A stretch of DNA of 64,000 bases from Rhodococcus qingshengii JCM 15477 (GCF_023221595.1 NZ_CP096563.1:5141001-5205000), one strand, 5' to 3'. Counted from the stretch's first letter, positions 6,985 to 16,796 are shown. Made by a program: numbers and translations. Notes: generated from the sequence alone by a model not told the origin.

Positions 6985-8673
6985 TCACGATGACGGCAAC
7001 GTATTTTCCACAGAAACTTTTCCGACGCATATCACCTGGTCAGCTGGTGTGCCGTCCGGAAGTTGGTGGGTGACGACAACAACGGTTCGCGAAGAATCGA
7101 CCAGCGTTGCGTCGCGACTGAGCAACTCGCGGAGCAACTGATCGCCCGCCTCCGCGTCCATGTGCTCGGTCGGCTCGTCGAGCAGCAGCACCTCCGCGGG
7201 CGAGACGATCGCGCGCGCCAACAGCAACCGACGACGCTCACCGCCCGAAACCGCTCGCATGCCGCCGACCAGGTAGGTGTCGAGCCCGTCCGGCAGTTCC
7301 GACAGCCAGTCGCCGAGACCAACTGCGGCAAGTGCCTTCTCCGCGTCCTCGGCGGTGAGGTCACCCCGCGCAACGCGCAGGTTCTCGAGTACCGACGTCT
7401 CGAAGAGGTGTGCGTCCTCGGCGAAGTACCCCACGTGCCGACGCAGCTCGGCCGGATCGATATCCGAAACGTCCACCGAGTCAACACGAACTGTTCCCGC
7501 GACGGGCGGCAGCAGTCCCGCCGTCGTCATCAGTGCGGTGGTCTTTCCGGATCCGCTCTCGCCGACGACGGCAACACGAGCACCGCGAGGAAGATCCACC
7601 GACAGCGGTTCGGTCACCTTTCCCCCGGGCCAACCCGCCCGCAACGCGTGCACACTCAGGACCCCGTCCTCCGGCCACGCACGATTTCCTTCAACGTGTT
7701 CGGCGTCGGCTCGATCGAGTACCGCCATGATGCGTGCCGACGCCAGCCGCGCCTTGGTCAATGCCACCGCCGCGCTGGGCAGTATCGCGGTTCCCTCGAA
7801 AGCCGACAGCGGAAGCAGTACAAGGATTCCCATGGACATCGGTGACATCTCGGTGGTTCCGTACAGCGTAATTCCGATCAGCAGGGCACCGAGGACGCTC
7901 ACTCCGATTGCCAGGGGCGTGGCAGCTGCGGCAAAGGCACTCGGGATCGCCGCGCGATCGGTTGCCTCTACCACATCGTTCTCGGCAGAGACCGCCTCGC
8001 TCACCGCCTGATCCAAGCGACCCGATACCCGGAGCTCGGCGGAATGGTCGAGGGCGGTCACCGCGGACTCACTGAATCGCGCTGCGGCAGCAGAACTGTC
8101 GGCCTCGGCGAGACGAGCAGCACGAGCCGAAAGCCAGGGTGCCGCGATCCCGGACACCGCCAGCGCAACAGCCAGGATGAGCGCGGCCGGAACCGAGATG
8201 AACAACAGGATTCCCACTGCAGCAAACGCGAGGACAATAGAAACCGCAATCGGGATCAGTGCTTTGACGACGACGTCGCCCAGTGCATCCACGTCGGCGC
8301 CCGTACGTGAGAGCAGGTCACCGCGTCGTAGTCCGGCTGCTGCCGCGGGATCTCCTGCGGCCAACTGCTGGTAGATCCTCGATCGCGCCGCGGTGGTTCC
8401 GCGCAACGCGACGTCGTGCGTCGTCAATCGTTCGAGATAGCGGAAGACACCACGTGAGATTCCCAATGCGCGTACGGCAACTACCGCAACACTGAGATCG
8501 AGAACGGGGGGCATCTCCCAAGCACGCGTGATCAACCATGCGGACAGCGCGGCCAAGGCGAGTGCGCTACCGAGTGTTGCCACACCCGCCGCTACCGCCG
8601 TCAGTACGCGTCGTGGCCGAAGTTCCAGTAGCCGCAGAGCACGCAGAAGCGGATCGTGAGCGTCACTTCTCAT
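6985..8673 (-). CDS. cydC: Thiol reductant ABC exporter subunit CydC
   Basis: This fused membrane-ATPase half-transporter has 562 residues. With CydD it exports cysteine/glutathione-type thiols (mycothiol pathway thiols in this lineage) to the periplasmic side and is required for cytochrome bd assembly. About six transmembrane segments lie in residues 20-300. The ATPase has Walker A GESGSGKTT, signature SGGERRR and Walker B LLLLDEPTEHMD. The start is ATG 8673, overlapping the cydD stop by 11 bases; an upstream in-frame start would lie deep inside cydD. It is the last gene of cydABDC. Confidence 0.92.
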   Translation of the reverse strand: MRSDAHDPLLRALRLLELRPRRVLTAVAAGVATLGSALALAALSAWLITRAWEMPPVLDLSVAVVAVRALGISRGVFRYLERLTTHDVALRGTTAARSRIYQQLAAGDPAAAAGLRRGDLLSRTGADVDALGDVVVKALIPIAVSIVLAFAAVGILLFISVPAALILAVALAVSGIAAPWLSARAARLAEADSSAAAARFSESAVTALDHSAELRVSGRLDQAVSEAVSAENDVVEATDRAAIPSAFAAAATPLAIGVSVLGALLIGITLYGTTEMSPMSMGILVLLPLSAFEGTAILPSAAVALTKARLASARIMAVLDRADAEHVEGNRAWPEDGVLSVHALRAGWPGGKVTEPLSVDLPRGARVAVVGESGSGKTTALMTTAGLLPPVAGTVRVDSVDVSDIDPAELRRHVGYFAEDAHLFETSVLENLRVARGDLTAEDAEKALAAVGLGDWLSELPDGLDTYLVGGMRAVSGGERRRLLLARAIVSPAEVLLLDEPTEHMDAEAGDQLLRELLSRDATLVDSSRTVVVVTHQLPDGTPADQVICVGKVSVENTLPSS

Positions 8674-10351
8674 GAGCGCGCACCTCGACGATCCGGTCAG
8701 CTGCGGCAAGCACACTCGGACGGTGGCCGATCACGACAACGGTGTCGCCACGCTCCGCCCGTGCTCTCAGAGAAGCCAACACTGTCCCTTCCGAATCCGA
8801 GTCGAGGTGAGCGGTGGGTTCGTCCAGGACAAGAACTGCGCGGTCCGAGGCAAGCACGCGTGTCAGTGCCAGCCGTTGCCGCTGCCCCAAAGACAGACCT
8901 GTACCGCCGACGCCGATCACGGTCTCGACGCCCGCAGGCAGCTCGGCCAGTACCGCGTCGAATCCCGTCGCAGCAGCGGCGCGAGCCAATGCTTGCGCAT
9001 CGACGACCCCGGTGAGATCGAGATTTTCACGAACGGTGCCGGGTAGGAGGACCGGATGCTGGGGAAGCCAGGCCAACTGACTCCACCACGCGTGCTCGTC
9101 CAGGTCTCGGACATCGACGCCGGCGACCGTCACGCGCCCACTGCTCGGTTCGATCAACCCGAGCAGCGCGTGCACTGCCGTCGACTTGCCGCAGCCGTTG
9201 GGACCGGTGAGCACGGTGATCGCCCCTGGCGATGCCACGGCGGAAAGTCGAGACGGTGCGACTCCCCCACGAGAGGTCACGCCGAGTCCGTCGAAGACGA
9301 TGTCGGCACCGCGAGCGACCACCGTCGTGCTACCACCCTCCGGTGCGGCAGAATCCGCCTCGATAACCTCGAATGCCTTGTTGGCTGCCGCCATTCCGTC
9401 CTCGGCGGCGTGGAACTGGGTTCCCACCATCCGAAGTGGCAGGTACACCTCGGGGGCGAGGATCAACGCGACTATCCCCGGCTCGAGTGACATGTCGCCG
9501 TACACCAGTCGCAAGCCGATACTCACGGCCACCAACGCGACGCAGAGCGTTGCGAGCAGTTCAAGCACCATCGAGGACAGGAACGCAACGCGGAGGGCGG
9601 ACATCGTCGTTCGCCGATGAGCGTCACCGAGTTCACGGACGCGCTCGGCAGGACCCTGCTGACGACCGAGCGCCCGCAGCGTCGGCAAACCGGCAAGGAG
9701 ATCGAGCAGTTGCGAAGACAACGTGGTCATCGCTGCCAGCGTCTTCTCCGACTTACCCTTTGTCAGCAGGCCGATCAGAATCATGAAGATGGGGATCAGC
9801 GGCAGCGTCACGAAGATGATGACCGCAGACGTCATGTCCTGCACCGCAATGACTATCAGGGTGATGGGTGTCAGCGTCACCGACAAGACCAGGGCCGGAA
9901 GGTATCCCGTCAGGTACGGACCAAGGCCGTCGACACCTCGGGTGACCACGGTCGCGATCTCGTCACGCCGCGGATCCAGATCGCGAGGACTCATCGCCGT
10001 CGCCGACGTCAGCACGCCGTTCTTGATCTCGGCAACGACGCGAGTCGACGCCCGGTGCGCATACCTGGTCTGCAGCCAAGTCCCCAGAACTCGGACCGCC
10101 ACAGCTGCGGCGAGAACAACCAATTCGGTTGTCCACGAGGAAACATCCACAGTTCGAGTGGTGATCACTCCGGCCAGCACCCGGCCGATCATGAGCGCCG
10201 CGACGATGACCATCACGACGTTCACCATCGACAGAGCAACAGTCAGGATCAGGTAGCCGCGCGCAGAAGCGGAATGTCGCCACAGCCGCGGGTCGATCGG
10301 CCCCCGGCGACGCTCCCGAGTGGTGGGAGCGTCGCCTACTTCGATTGTCAC
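8663..10351 (-). CDS. cydD: Thiol reductant ABC exporter subunit CydD
   Basis: This is the partner half-transporter, 562 residues. Membrane segments lie in about residues 28-290 and the ATPase domain from 340, with Walker A GPNGCGKST, signature SLGQRQRLALTR and Walker B AVLVLDEPTAHLD. The signature reads LSLGQ rather than LSGGQ, a change common in CydD. It begins at GTG 10351, 58 bases after cydB, and overlaps cydC. Role: CydDC heterodimer in cytochrome bd maturation and thiol export. Confidence 0.92.
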   Translation of the reverse strand: MTIEVGDAPTTRERRRGPIDPRLWRHSASARGYLILTVALSMVNVVMVIVAALMIGRVLAGVITTRTVDVSSWTTELVVLAAAVAVRVLGTWLQTRYAHRASTRVVAEIKNGVLTSATAMSPRDLDPRRDEIATVVTRGVDGLGPYLTGYLPALVLSVTLTPITLIVIAVQDMTSAVIIFVTLPLIPIFMILIGLLTKGKSEKTLAAMTTLSSQLLDLLAGLPTLRALGRQQGPAERVRELGDAHRRTTMSALRVAFLSSMVLELLATLCVALVAVSIGLRLVYGDMSLEPGIVALILAPEVYLPLRMVGTQFHAAEDGMAAANKAFEVIEADSAAPEGGSTTVVARGADIVFDGLGVTSRGGVAPSRLSAVASPGAITVLTGPNGCGKSTAVHALLGLIEPSSGRVTVAGVDVRDLDEHAWWSQLAWLPQHPVLLPGTVRENLDLTGVVDAQALARAAAATGFDAVLAELPAGVETVIGVGGTGLSLGQRQRLALTRVLASDRAVLVLDEPTAHLDSDSEGTVLASLRARAERGDTVVVIGHRPSVLAAADRIVEVRAHEK

Positions 10352-10409
10352 GTGAATTCGACCGTCAGTTCTTTCGTGTTTCGAATGTGTCGTGATTCAG
10401 GGTTCGTGA

Positions 10410-11453
10410 CTACCAAGTCTTCTCCTTGAATCGGAGACCGATCGACGCCGGAATCTGCTTGGAGGAGATGCGCTGTCGGAACACCCAGTACGTCCAGCCC
10501 TGGTAGATGATCACCACCGGTGTCATGAATGCCGCGGCCCACGTCATCACCTTGAGCGTGTACGGACTCGACGACGCGTTCTCGATGGTCAGGCTGTACG
10601 CCGGATCCAGCGTCGACGGCATGACGTTCGGGAACAGCGAGGCGAACAGCAGCACGACAGTGGCGATGACGGCCACACAGGTGAGAACGAAAGCCCAGCC
10701 TTCGCGCTCGGCCCGCGTCAGGAAGACGACGCCGATCAGTGCCGCAGCAGCGGCAGCTACCAGAATCCACGTCCATCCCTTGCCGTAGGCGAGTTGCGTC
10801 CACAGGACGAATCCGCCGGCGACCGGAATAGCCGGAATTGCCAGTCGTGCAGCAATCTTCACGGCATCTTCACGAACCTCGTCGGCACTCTTGAGTGCCA
10901 GGAACACTGCACCGTGGAGAGCGAACACCAGCGCGGTGGTCAGACCGCCGAGCAGCGCGTACGGATTGAGCAGATCGAAGAATCCCGACTCGACCTGCTT
11001 GTCTGCGTTGATCGCCACGCCCCGAACGATGTTCGCGAAAGCCACGCCCCAGAGAACTGCCGGGACCCAGGAGCCGAAGATGATGCCCCAGTCGCAACGC
11101 TGACGCCATTTGTCGTCGTCGATCTTGCTTCGCCATTCGATGGCACAGATACGAACGATCAAGGCCACCAGGATGATCAGCAGCGGTAGATAGAACCCGG
11201 AGAACAACGTCGCGTACCACTCCGGGAATGCCGCGAACATCGCGCCACCTGCGGTGATCAGCCACACTTCGTTGCCGTCCCACACCGGGCCGATCGTGTT
11301 GAGCGCCACCCGTCGACGCGTATCGGCCGGGAGGTCACTGCCTCTGCCGACGATCGGCATGAGCATCCCGACACCGAAGTCGAACCCTTCGAGGACGAAG
11401 TAACCGATGAACAGTACTGCGACGAGCACGAACCATACTTCTTGAAGTCCCAT
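10410..11453 (-). CDS. cydB: Cytochrome bd quinol oxidase subunit II
   Basis: This subunit of 347 residues has eight or nine predicted membrane helices. The N-terminus LQEVWFVLVAVLFIGYFVLE and GPVWDGNEVWLI are hallmark CydB stretches. With CydA it forms the bd-type terminal oxidase, which has high oxygen affinity and tolerates inhibitors of the cytochrome bc1-aa3 branch. It starts 9 bases after cydA, in one operon with cydD and cydC. Confidence 0.95.
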   Translation of the reverse strand: MGLQEVWFVLVAVLFIGYFVLEGFDFGVGMLMPIVGRGSDLPADTRRRVALNTIGPVWDGNEVWLITAGGAMFAAFPEWYATLFSGFYLPLLIILVALIVRICAIEWRSKIDDDKWRQRCDWGIIFGSWVPAVLWGVAFANIVRGVAINADKQVESGFFDLLNPYALLGGLTTALVFALHGAVFLALKSADEVREDAVKIAARLAIPAIPVAGGFVLWTQLAYGKGWTWILVAAAAAALIGVVFLTRAEREGWAFVLTCVAVIATVVLLFASLFPNVMPSTLDPAYSLTIENASSSPYTLKVMTWAAAFMTPVVIIYQGWTYWVFRQRISSKQIPASIGLRFKEKTW

Positions 11454-11462
11454 GATCGCCTC

Positions 11463-12962
11463 CTAGTACGCGAACGACAGTTGTTTGGGCTTGTCCGGAT
11501 CTTCCGGCTCGTCATGATCTGTATCGCCCGGCGGATGCATGTCGTGCTCCAACGGGCCTTCCTTCGCGTACCGCACGATCAGCTTGAACCAGACGACTCC
11601 CAGCGCTCCGTACAGCAGGGTGAAGGTGATCAGCGAAGCCCAGACGGTAGCCGACGCGTGGTCCGAAACACCTTGGTCGACAGTAAGTCTGATCATGTCG
11701 ACGCCGGTCGGGTTGGGATGCACCACCCAGGGCTGACGGCCCATCTCGGTGAAGATCCAACCGGCGCTGTTCGCCATGAACGGAGTGGGGATCGCGACCA
11801 GGCTGAGTATTCCGAACCACTTCTGGTCCGGGACCCGCCCCTTACGAGTGACCCACAGTCCCGCGAGAGCCAGTGCTGCCGAACCGGCGGCGAGGCCGAT
11901 CATGGCGCGGAAAGACCAGTACGTGACAAAGAGATTCGGTCGGTAGTTACCCGGTCCGAAGTCCTGCTCCGCCTGCTCCTGCAGTTGGTTCACGCCTTGC
12001 AGTTCGACGCCGGTGAACTTGCCCTCGGCCAACCATGGAAGAACGAACGGCACCTTCAGAACGTGCGTCACGCTGTCACAGTTGTTGTGAGTGCCGATAG
12101 TGAGGATCGAGAAGTCCGGATCCATCTCGGTGTCGCACAGCGATTCCGCCGACGCCATCTTCATGGGTTGCTGCTGGAACATGAGCTTGCCTTGGACGTC
12201 ACCGGTATAGATGATGCCGATTCCGGCCACGATCATGACGAGCAACGCGAATCGTGTTGCCGGGCGGTACATCGTCCGTGCGTCGGCTTCGAGGCGCTCG
12301 GCTTCGGCGGCCTCAGCCTGCTTGGCGCGGCGCATGTTCCGCACCATCCACCAACCACTGATGCCGGCGACGAACGTCGCCGCTGTCAGGAAGGCGCCGG
12401 CAACCGCGTGCGGGAAGGCAGCGAGAGCGGTGTTGTTGGTCAGCAGCTCCCAGATACTGGTGAGCTCGGCACGACCCGTTTCAGGGTTGTACGTCGCACC
12501 GACCGGATGCTGCATGAACGAGTTGGCCGCGATGATGAAGAATGCCGACGCGTTGACGCCGATCGCCACGAGCCAAATGCACGCCAGGTGTACAAGTTTG
12601 GGCAGCCTGCCCCAACCGAAGATCCAGAGTCCGATGAAGACGGACTCCATGAAGAAGGCGACGAGGCCTTCCAATGCGAGCGGAGCTCCGAAGACGTCAC
12701 CGACGAATCGCGAGTACTCGCTCCAGTTCATGCCGAACTGGAACTCCTGCACGATGCCGGTGGCTACACCGAGTGCGAAGTTGATGAGGAAAAGCTTGCC
12801 GAAGAACTTGGTGAGCCGATACCAGTGGTCCTTTTTGGTGACCACCCACATCGTCTGCATGATCGCGATCATCGGCGCAAGTCCGATGGTCAGCGGAACA
12901 AGGATGAAGTGGTAGACGGTAGTGATACCGAACTGCCACCTGGAGACGTCCAAAGTATCCAT
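11463..12962 (-). CDS. cydA: Cytochrome bd quinol oxidase subunit I
   Basis: This is the heme b558/b595/d-bearing subunit, 499 residues. The N-terminal His in TVYHFILVPLTIGLAPM is the expected heme ligand, and the conserved GRQPW box reads EMGRQPWVV. The quinol-binding Q-loop appears to be of the short type, judging from overall length. It is the first gene of cydABDC. The upstream 155 bases contain a dyad at 13074-13092. A long plus-strand ORF over this gene is an antisense shadow. Confidence 0.95.
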   Translation of the reverse strand: MDTLDVSRWQFGITTVYHFILVPLTIGLAPMIAIMQTMWVVTKKDHWYRLTKFFGKLFLINFALGVATGIVQEFQFGMNWSEYSRFVGDVFGAPLALEGLVAFFMESVFIGLWIFGWGRLPKLVHLACIWLVAIGVNASAFFIIAANSFMQHPVGATYNPETGRAELTSIWELLTNNTALAAFPHAVAGAFLTAATFVAGISGWWMVRNMRRAKQAEAAEAERLEADARTMYRPATRFALLVMIVAGIGIIYTGDVQGKLMFQQQPMKMASAESLCDTEMDPDFSILTIGTHNNCDSVTHVLKVPFVLPWLAEGKFTGVELQGVNQLQEQAEQDFGPGNYRPNLFVTYWSFRAMIGLAAGSAALALAGLWVTRKGRVPDQKWFGILSLVAIPTPFMANSAGWIFTEMGRQPWVVHPNPTGVDMIRLTVDQGVSDHASATVWASLITFTLLYGALGVVWFKLIVRYAKEGPLEHDMHPPGDTDHDEPEDPDKPKQLSFAY

Positions 12963-13073
12963 TGGCTACTCCGAGAGTAGGGCCCTGGGACAGGCTTCGG
13001 GGTTCGAGACGCGGGCAGTCGCTCGGCCCCTGCGGACACGGTACTGCTGTCCGGTTTGGACCGCAGGACTTTG

Positions 13074-13092
13074 CTACTACCAAATGTAGTAG
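13074..13092. promoter_or_regulatory. Dyad upstream of cydA
   Basis: CTACTAC-N5-GTAGTAG, perfect 7-bp arms, lies about 112 bases upstream of the cydA ATG and 25 bases beyond the end of the pabC-like gene. It resembles operators of winged-helix repressors of the BlaI/CopY type, but the spacing differs by one base from the form I recall. Which regulator binds, if any, is unknown. Confidence 0.45.
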
Positions 13093-13116
13093 AGACCTGT
13101 CGCGAATCCTATTCGC

Positions 13117-13980
13117 CTATCGCCCTGCTGAATCCGAATCAATTGCACGTTCAACCAATTCCGCGAATTCCCCGGAGACCTTCGGCTCTGGCAATGTGAG
13201 CCCGTCGAGTGTATGGACGCGTGCGGCCAGCGTGACGCTCGAAACCATCCACACTCCGTCGGCCGCAATCAAATCCGCAGGTCGGAGGGTTTCGTATCGG
13301 CAATCGAAGCGAGCACTGCCGGCAACGTCGAACAGGGCGCGCTGCGTAGTGCCCATCAAAATGCCCTGTGCGGGAGGCGGTGTGATCAAAGTCCTGTCCC
13401 GAACGATCACCACCGTCGAGCGTGGCCCCTCCAACACATTGCCCTCGGAACTGACGAAGATCACATCGTCAGCACCCAAATTCGCCGCATATCGAAGCGC
13501 TGCCATGTTGGTTGCGTACGACAACGTCTTCGCGCCCAGTAGCTGCCAGGGTGCCCGGGCAGAGAGATCGACAGAGAAACCTCGCTCGAGAGTCATCACC
13601 GACAACCCCGATTCGCGGACCTGTCTGACCCGATCGGCCACCGGACCGACCATCACGAAGGCTGTCGGCTTGTCACCGCTCTCACGGCCGCGGGTCAGAA
13701 CAAGACGAAGAGCGCCTTCCTTCTCGGTCCCCCACTCCTCGGCAGCCATCTCGATCGCCAGACGCCAATCATCGAGAACGGGAGCGGGCAGACCGAGTGC
13801 CCGCGCGCTCAGAACCAGTCGACTCAGGTGTCCCTCGACCACCCGGGCGCGGCCGTCGCGTACCAACAGCGTCTCGAAGACTCCGTCGCCGCGCACCACC
13901 GCCAGGTCGTCGGCGTGCAGAAACGGTGCGTCAGCATCGAGCACCTCATGGTCGAGAGTCACCAATACGCGATCAGGCAT
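13117..13980 (-). CDS. PLP class IV aminotransferase, 4-amino-4-deoxychorismate lyase-like
   Basis: This fold-type IV PLP enzyme of 287 residues is equivalent to Rv0812. The cofactor lysine is Lys151 in LLGAKTLSYATN, and the phosphate-cup segment is EGNVLEGPRSTVV. Family members convert aminodeoxychorismate to p-aminobenzoate plus pyruvate (PabC, folate) or act as branched-chain/D-amino acid aminotransferases; sequence alone does not settle this. The ATG at 13980 lies 7 bases after TAGGGT (13993-13988), so the mRNA is probably leaderless. It is divergent from ygfZ with 79 bases between starts. Confidence 0.82.
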   Translation of the reverse strand: MPDRVLVTLDHEVLDADAPFLHADDLAVVRGDGVFETLLVRDGRARVVEGHLSRLVLSARALGLPAPVLDDWRLAIEMAAEEWGTEKEGALRLVLTRGRESGDKPTAFVMVGPVADRVRQVRESGLSVMTLERGFSVDLSARAPWQLLGAKTLSYATNMAALRYAANLGADDVIFVSSEGNVLEGPRSTVVIVRDRTLITPPPAQGILMGTTQRALFDVAGSARFDCRYETLRPADLIAADGVWMVSSVTLAARVHTLDGLTLPEPKVSGEFAELVERAIDSDSAGR

Positions 13981-14059
13981 GCCATCAACCCTAACGATCC
14001 GCCAAGCCGCCGGGGCCGCCCTGTAACCGCGATCCCGCCCACACTCCTAGACTGGTCTC

Positions 14060-15181
14060 GTGGTCGACAACGCTCTTGTGCCCAACAGCCCACTTCTGAC
14101 TTCCCCCGGCGCGGTCACCGCACCGGACGGTTCGGCCGACATCGGTGTCGCGTGGCACTACGGCGATCCTCTCGGCGAACAGCGAACCGCGCAGCGCGCA
14201 GCAGTGGTGGTCGACCGCAGTCACAGATTCGTGATCGCCATTCCCGGCGACGAACGCCTCACGTGGCTGCACACGATTTCGAGCCAGCACATCGCCGCGC
14301 TCCCCGACGGCAAGAGTGCCGAGAACTTGAGCCTGGACGTCAACGGACGCGTCGAGCACCACTTCGTGCAGACGGACCTGGCAGGTGTCACCTGGATCGA
14401 CACCGAGGCGAACCGCGGACCCGACCTTCTCTCCTTCTTGAAGAAGATGGTGTTCTGGTCCAAGGCCGAACCTCGAGACGGCAACGAACTCGCGGTCCTG
14501 AGCCTGATCGGACCCGAAGCGTCAACTGTCCTCGCCGCACTCGAGGTTCAGACACCCACCGAGGCCTACGACGCTCACGCCTTGGCCGACGGCGGATTTG
14601 TCCGCCGCATGCCGTGGCCTACCGAGAACTCTTTCGATCTTCTCGTCCCACGTGAGCAACTGGCAGCGTGGTGGACCAGGCTGACCGATGCCGGCGCCAA
14701 GCCCGCCGGCAGTTGGGCCTTCGAGGCACTGCGCGTCGAAGCGACGAGGCCTCGCCTCGGACTGGACACCGACGAACGGACCATCCCGCACGAGGTCCAC
14801 TGGATCGGTGGGCCGGCCGAGCACGGCGCCGTCCACCTCGACAAGGGGTGCTACCGCGGTCAGGAAACCGTCGCCCGAGTTCACAATCTCGGCAAGCCCC
14901 CGCGCCATCTCGTCATGTTGCACCTCGACGGCAGCGCCGAAGCCGTCCCGGAACCGGGTGACCCGATCACGGCGGGCGGACGGGCCGTCGGACGCGTCGG
15001 GACCGTCGTCAATCATCACGAGCTCGGCCCCATCGCACTCGCTCTGATCAAGCGCAACATCCCGGTCGACACCGAACTGATGGCCGGCCCCAGCGCTGCG
15101 TCCATCGATCCGGATTCGATCGTGGCGGACGACGCACCCCAGGCCGGACGTGAGGCTGTCAACCGATTGCGCGGAAAGTGA
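14060..15181 (+). CDS. ygfZ: Folate-binding YgfZ/GcvT-like protein
   Basis: This protein of 373 residues has the GcvT-like fold and the YgfZ signature KGCYRGQE (Lys262-Glu269). YgfZ proteins use tetrahydrofolate and help repair or assemble particular iron-sulfur enzymes. Start: GTG 14060, 6 bases after TAGACT (14048-14053), so leaderless. Its TGA overlaps the GTG of the MOSC gene. It is equivalent in order to Rv0811c beside the pabC-like gene, with which it shares a short divergent promoter region. Confidence 0.9.
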   Translation: MVDNALVPNSPLLTSPGAVTAPDGSADIGVAWHYGDPLGEQRTAQRAAVVVDRSHRFVIAIPGDERLTWLHTISSQHIAALPDGKSAENLSLDVNGRVEHHFVQTDLAGVTWIDTEANRGPDLLSFLKKMVFWSKAEPRDGNELAVLSLIGPEASTVLAALEVQTPTEAYDAHALADGGFVRRMPWPTENSFDLLVPREQLAAWWTRLTDAGAKPAGSWAFEALRVEATRPRLGLDTDERTIPHEVHWIGGPAEHGAVHLDKGCYRGQETVARVHNLGKPPRHLVMLHLDGSAEAVPEPGDPITAGGRAVGRVGTVVNHHELGPIALALIKRNIPVDTELMAGPSAASIDPDSIVADDAPQAGREAVNRLRGK

Positions 15182-15846
15182 CGGGCACGGTCGACGCGGT
15201 CTGCGTCGTCCACACCGAACGTGACAGTGGCGTCAGGCGAGTCCCCCGTACCGCGATCGACAAGCGTCCCGTCGACGGCCGCGTCGCGGTCGGCCGACTC
15301 GGTCTGGGTGGCGACTACGTCTGCGACACCGAGTTCCACGGCGGCGCCTTCCAAGCTGTCTACGCGTATCAGCGCGACGAAGCGCAGCGCTGGTCGGACG
15401 AATTGGGCCGACCTCTCGGCCCCGGATGGTTCGGCGAGAATCTTCACATCATCGGGATGCTCGTCACGGACGCCGTGATCGGCGAGCGTTGGCACATCAC
15501 CGGAGCCGAGGCGTCGGACGTTCTCGAACTCGAGGTGACTGCTCCCCGCGTCCCGTGCGGCACCTTCGGCATCTGGGCCGCGGAAAAGGGCTGGGTCAAA
15601 AGATTCACCGAGCGGACCGACGTCGGCGCCTACCTTCGCGTCAACCGGACCGGCACGATCGCCGCGGGCGATTCGGTCACCCGAGTCCACGTACCGGATC
15701 ACGGAGTGACTGTTCGAGAGGTCTTCGCCGGAACGGACCCTGAGCGGCTTCGACGGCTGCTCGCAGAACACACCGACCTTGCACCGAACGTCACCGCGCG
15801 CGTCCAGAGGTTCATCGAACAAGCAGAAGCGCAGGTGCACTCGTGA
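15178..15846 (+). CDS. MOSC domain protein
   Basis: This 222-residue protein has a MOSC (molybdenum cofactor sulfurase C-terminal) domain over residues 20-160. It contains GDYVCDTEFHGGAFQAVYAY and the conserved cysteine in PRVPCGTFGIW. MOSC proteins bind molybdenum cofactor or handle sulfur; YiiM-like members reduce N-hydroxylated compounds. It overlaps the ygfZ stop (GTGA) and its own stop overlaps the asparaginase-like gene, giving a three-gene coupled operon. The substrate is unknown. Confidence 0.87.
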   Translation: MTGTVDAVCVVHTERDSGVRRVPRTAIDKRPVDGRVAVGRLGLGGDYVCDTEFHGGAFQAVYAYQRDEAQRWSDELGRPLGPGWFGENLHIIGMLVTDAVIGERWHITGAEASDVLELEVTAPRVPCGTFGIWAAEKGWVKRFTERTDVGAYLRVNRTGTIAAGDSVTRVHVPDHGVTVREVFAGTDPERLRRLLAEHTDLAPNVTARVQRFIEQAEAQVHS

Positions 15847-16796
15847 GTATCGAATTGGTGGAAGTGGTCCGCTCCGGATTCCGCGAATGCGTGCATCGCG
15901 GATCGGCCGTCATTCTCGGCGCCGACGGCGAGGTCGTTGTCGGACTCGGGGAAATTCACACACCCATCTACCCGCGCTCGGCGAACAAGCCGCTGCAAGC
16001 CGTCGCTGCGCTTCGTAACGGCTTTGCACCCACCAGCCCGGAAGAGCTGGCCGTCGCGTCGTCCTCACATGCGGGCGAGGCCGATCACATCGAACTGGTC
16101 GCAGCGCTTCTCGCTCGCTACCAACTCGGTGTCGACCAGTTGCAGTGCCCCTCCGATCTGCCGGGCAACGAACTGGCCCGAGCCGAACTGATCGCAGCGG
16201 GCGAGCTTCCCAGCCCGATCTACATGACCTGCTCGGGCAAGCACTCCGCGATGCTCGCCACGTGCGTCGTGAACGACTGGCCGCTCGAGACGTACATGGA
16301 GCCGACTCATCCCCTCCAACTCGCGATCCAGGAGACGATCTTCGATCTCAGCGGCGAGGAAGAGCAGGAACTCGGCATCGACGGTTGTGGTCTCCCGATC
16401 GTCCCGCTTTCGCTCACGAACCTGGCTCGGGCATTCGGACGCCTGCCCTCGGCTGAGCCCGACTCACCCGAACGAGCTGTGGCCGACGCGGTCCGCGAGA
16501 ACCCCTTCCTCGTCTCGGGCACCGGCCGCAACGATCAGCGCCTGATGTCCGCAGTGCCGGGTCTGTTCTCCAAGACCGGATACGACGGCATCTACGCCGG
16601 AGCGCTTCCCGACGGGTCCGCTTTCGCCCTCAAGATCGACGACGGTCACGAGCGGGCGCTCCTGCCCTTGGCGGCAGCTCTGCTCAAGCGGATGAACACC
16701 GAGTGGACCGAGGAGTTGGCGGCTCTCGCATCCGCTCCGGTCTTCGGCGGCGACGCCCGAGTGGGGACGATTCGCGCAATTCCCGGAAACTTCTGA
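15843..16796 (+). CDS. Asparaginase, Rhizobium etli (ReAV) type
   Basis: This 317-residue protein belongs to the asparaginase II family related to Rhizobium etli ReAV, unrelated to the E. coli enzymes. Expected catalytic and zinc-site residues are visible: Ser46 and Lys49 in RSANKPLQA, Cys130 and Lys133 in CSGKHSAM, Asp180 and Cys182 in GIDGCGLP. The probable reaction is L-asparagine to aspartate and ammonia in the cytoplasm. The start GTG overlaps the MOSC stop. The link to ygfZ-MOSC is co-expression only. Confidence 0.88.
   Translation: MSIELVEVVRSGFRECVHRGSAVILGADGEVVVGLGEIHTPIYPRSANKPLQAVAALRNGFAPTSPEELAVASSSHAGEADHIELVAALLARYQLGVDQLQCPSDLPGNELARAELIAAGELPSPIYMTCSGKHSAMLATCVVNDWPLETYMEPTHPLQLAIQETIFDLSGEEEQELGIDGCGLPIVPLSLTNLARAFGRLPSAEPDSPERAVADAVRENPFLVSGTGRNDQRLMSAVPGLFSKTGYDGIYAGALPDGSAFALKIDDGHERALLPLAAALLKRMNTEWTEELAALASAPVFGGDARVGTIRAIPGNF

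Noticed and set aside
11442..12980. A 512-codon plus-strand open frame
   Set aside because: It lies antisense to cydA, which has all heme and GRQPW motifs; its own translation is low-complexity without domains.
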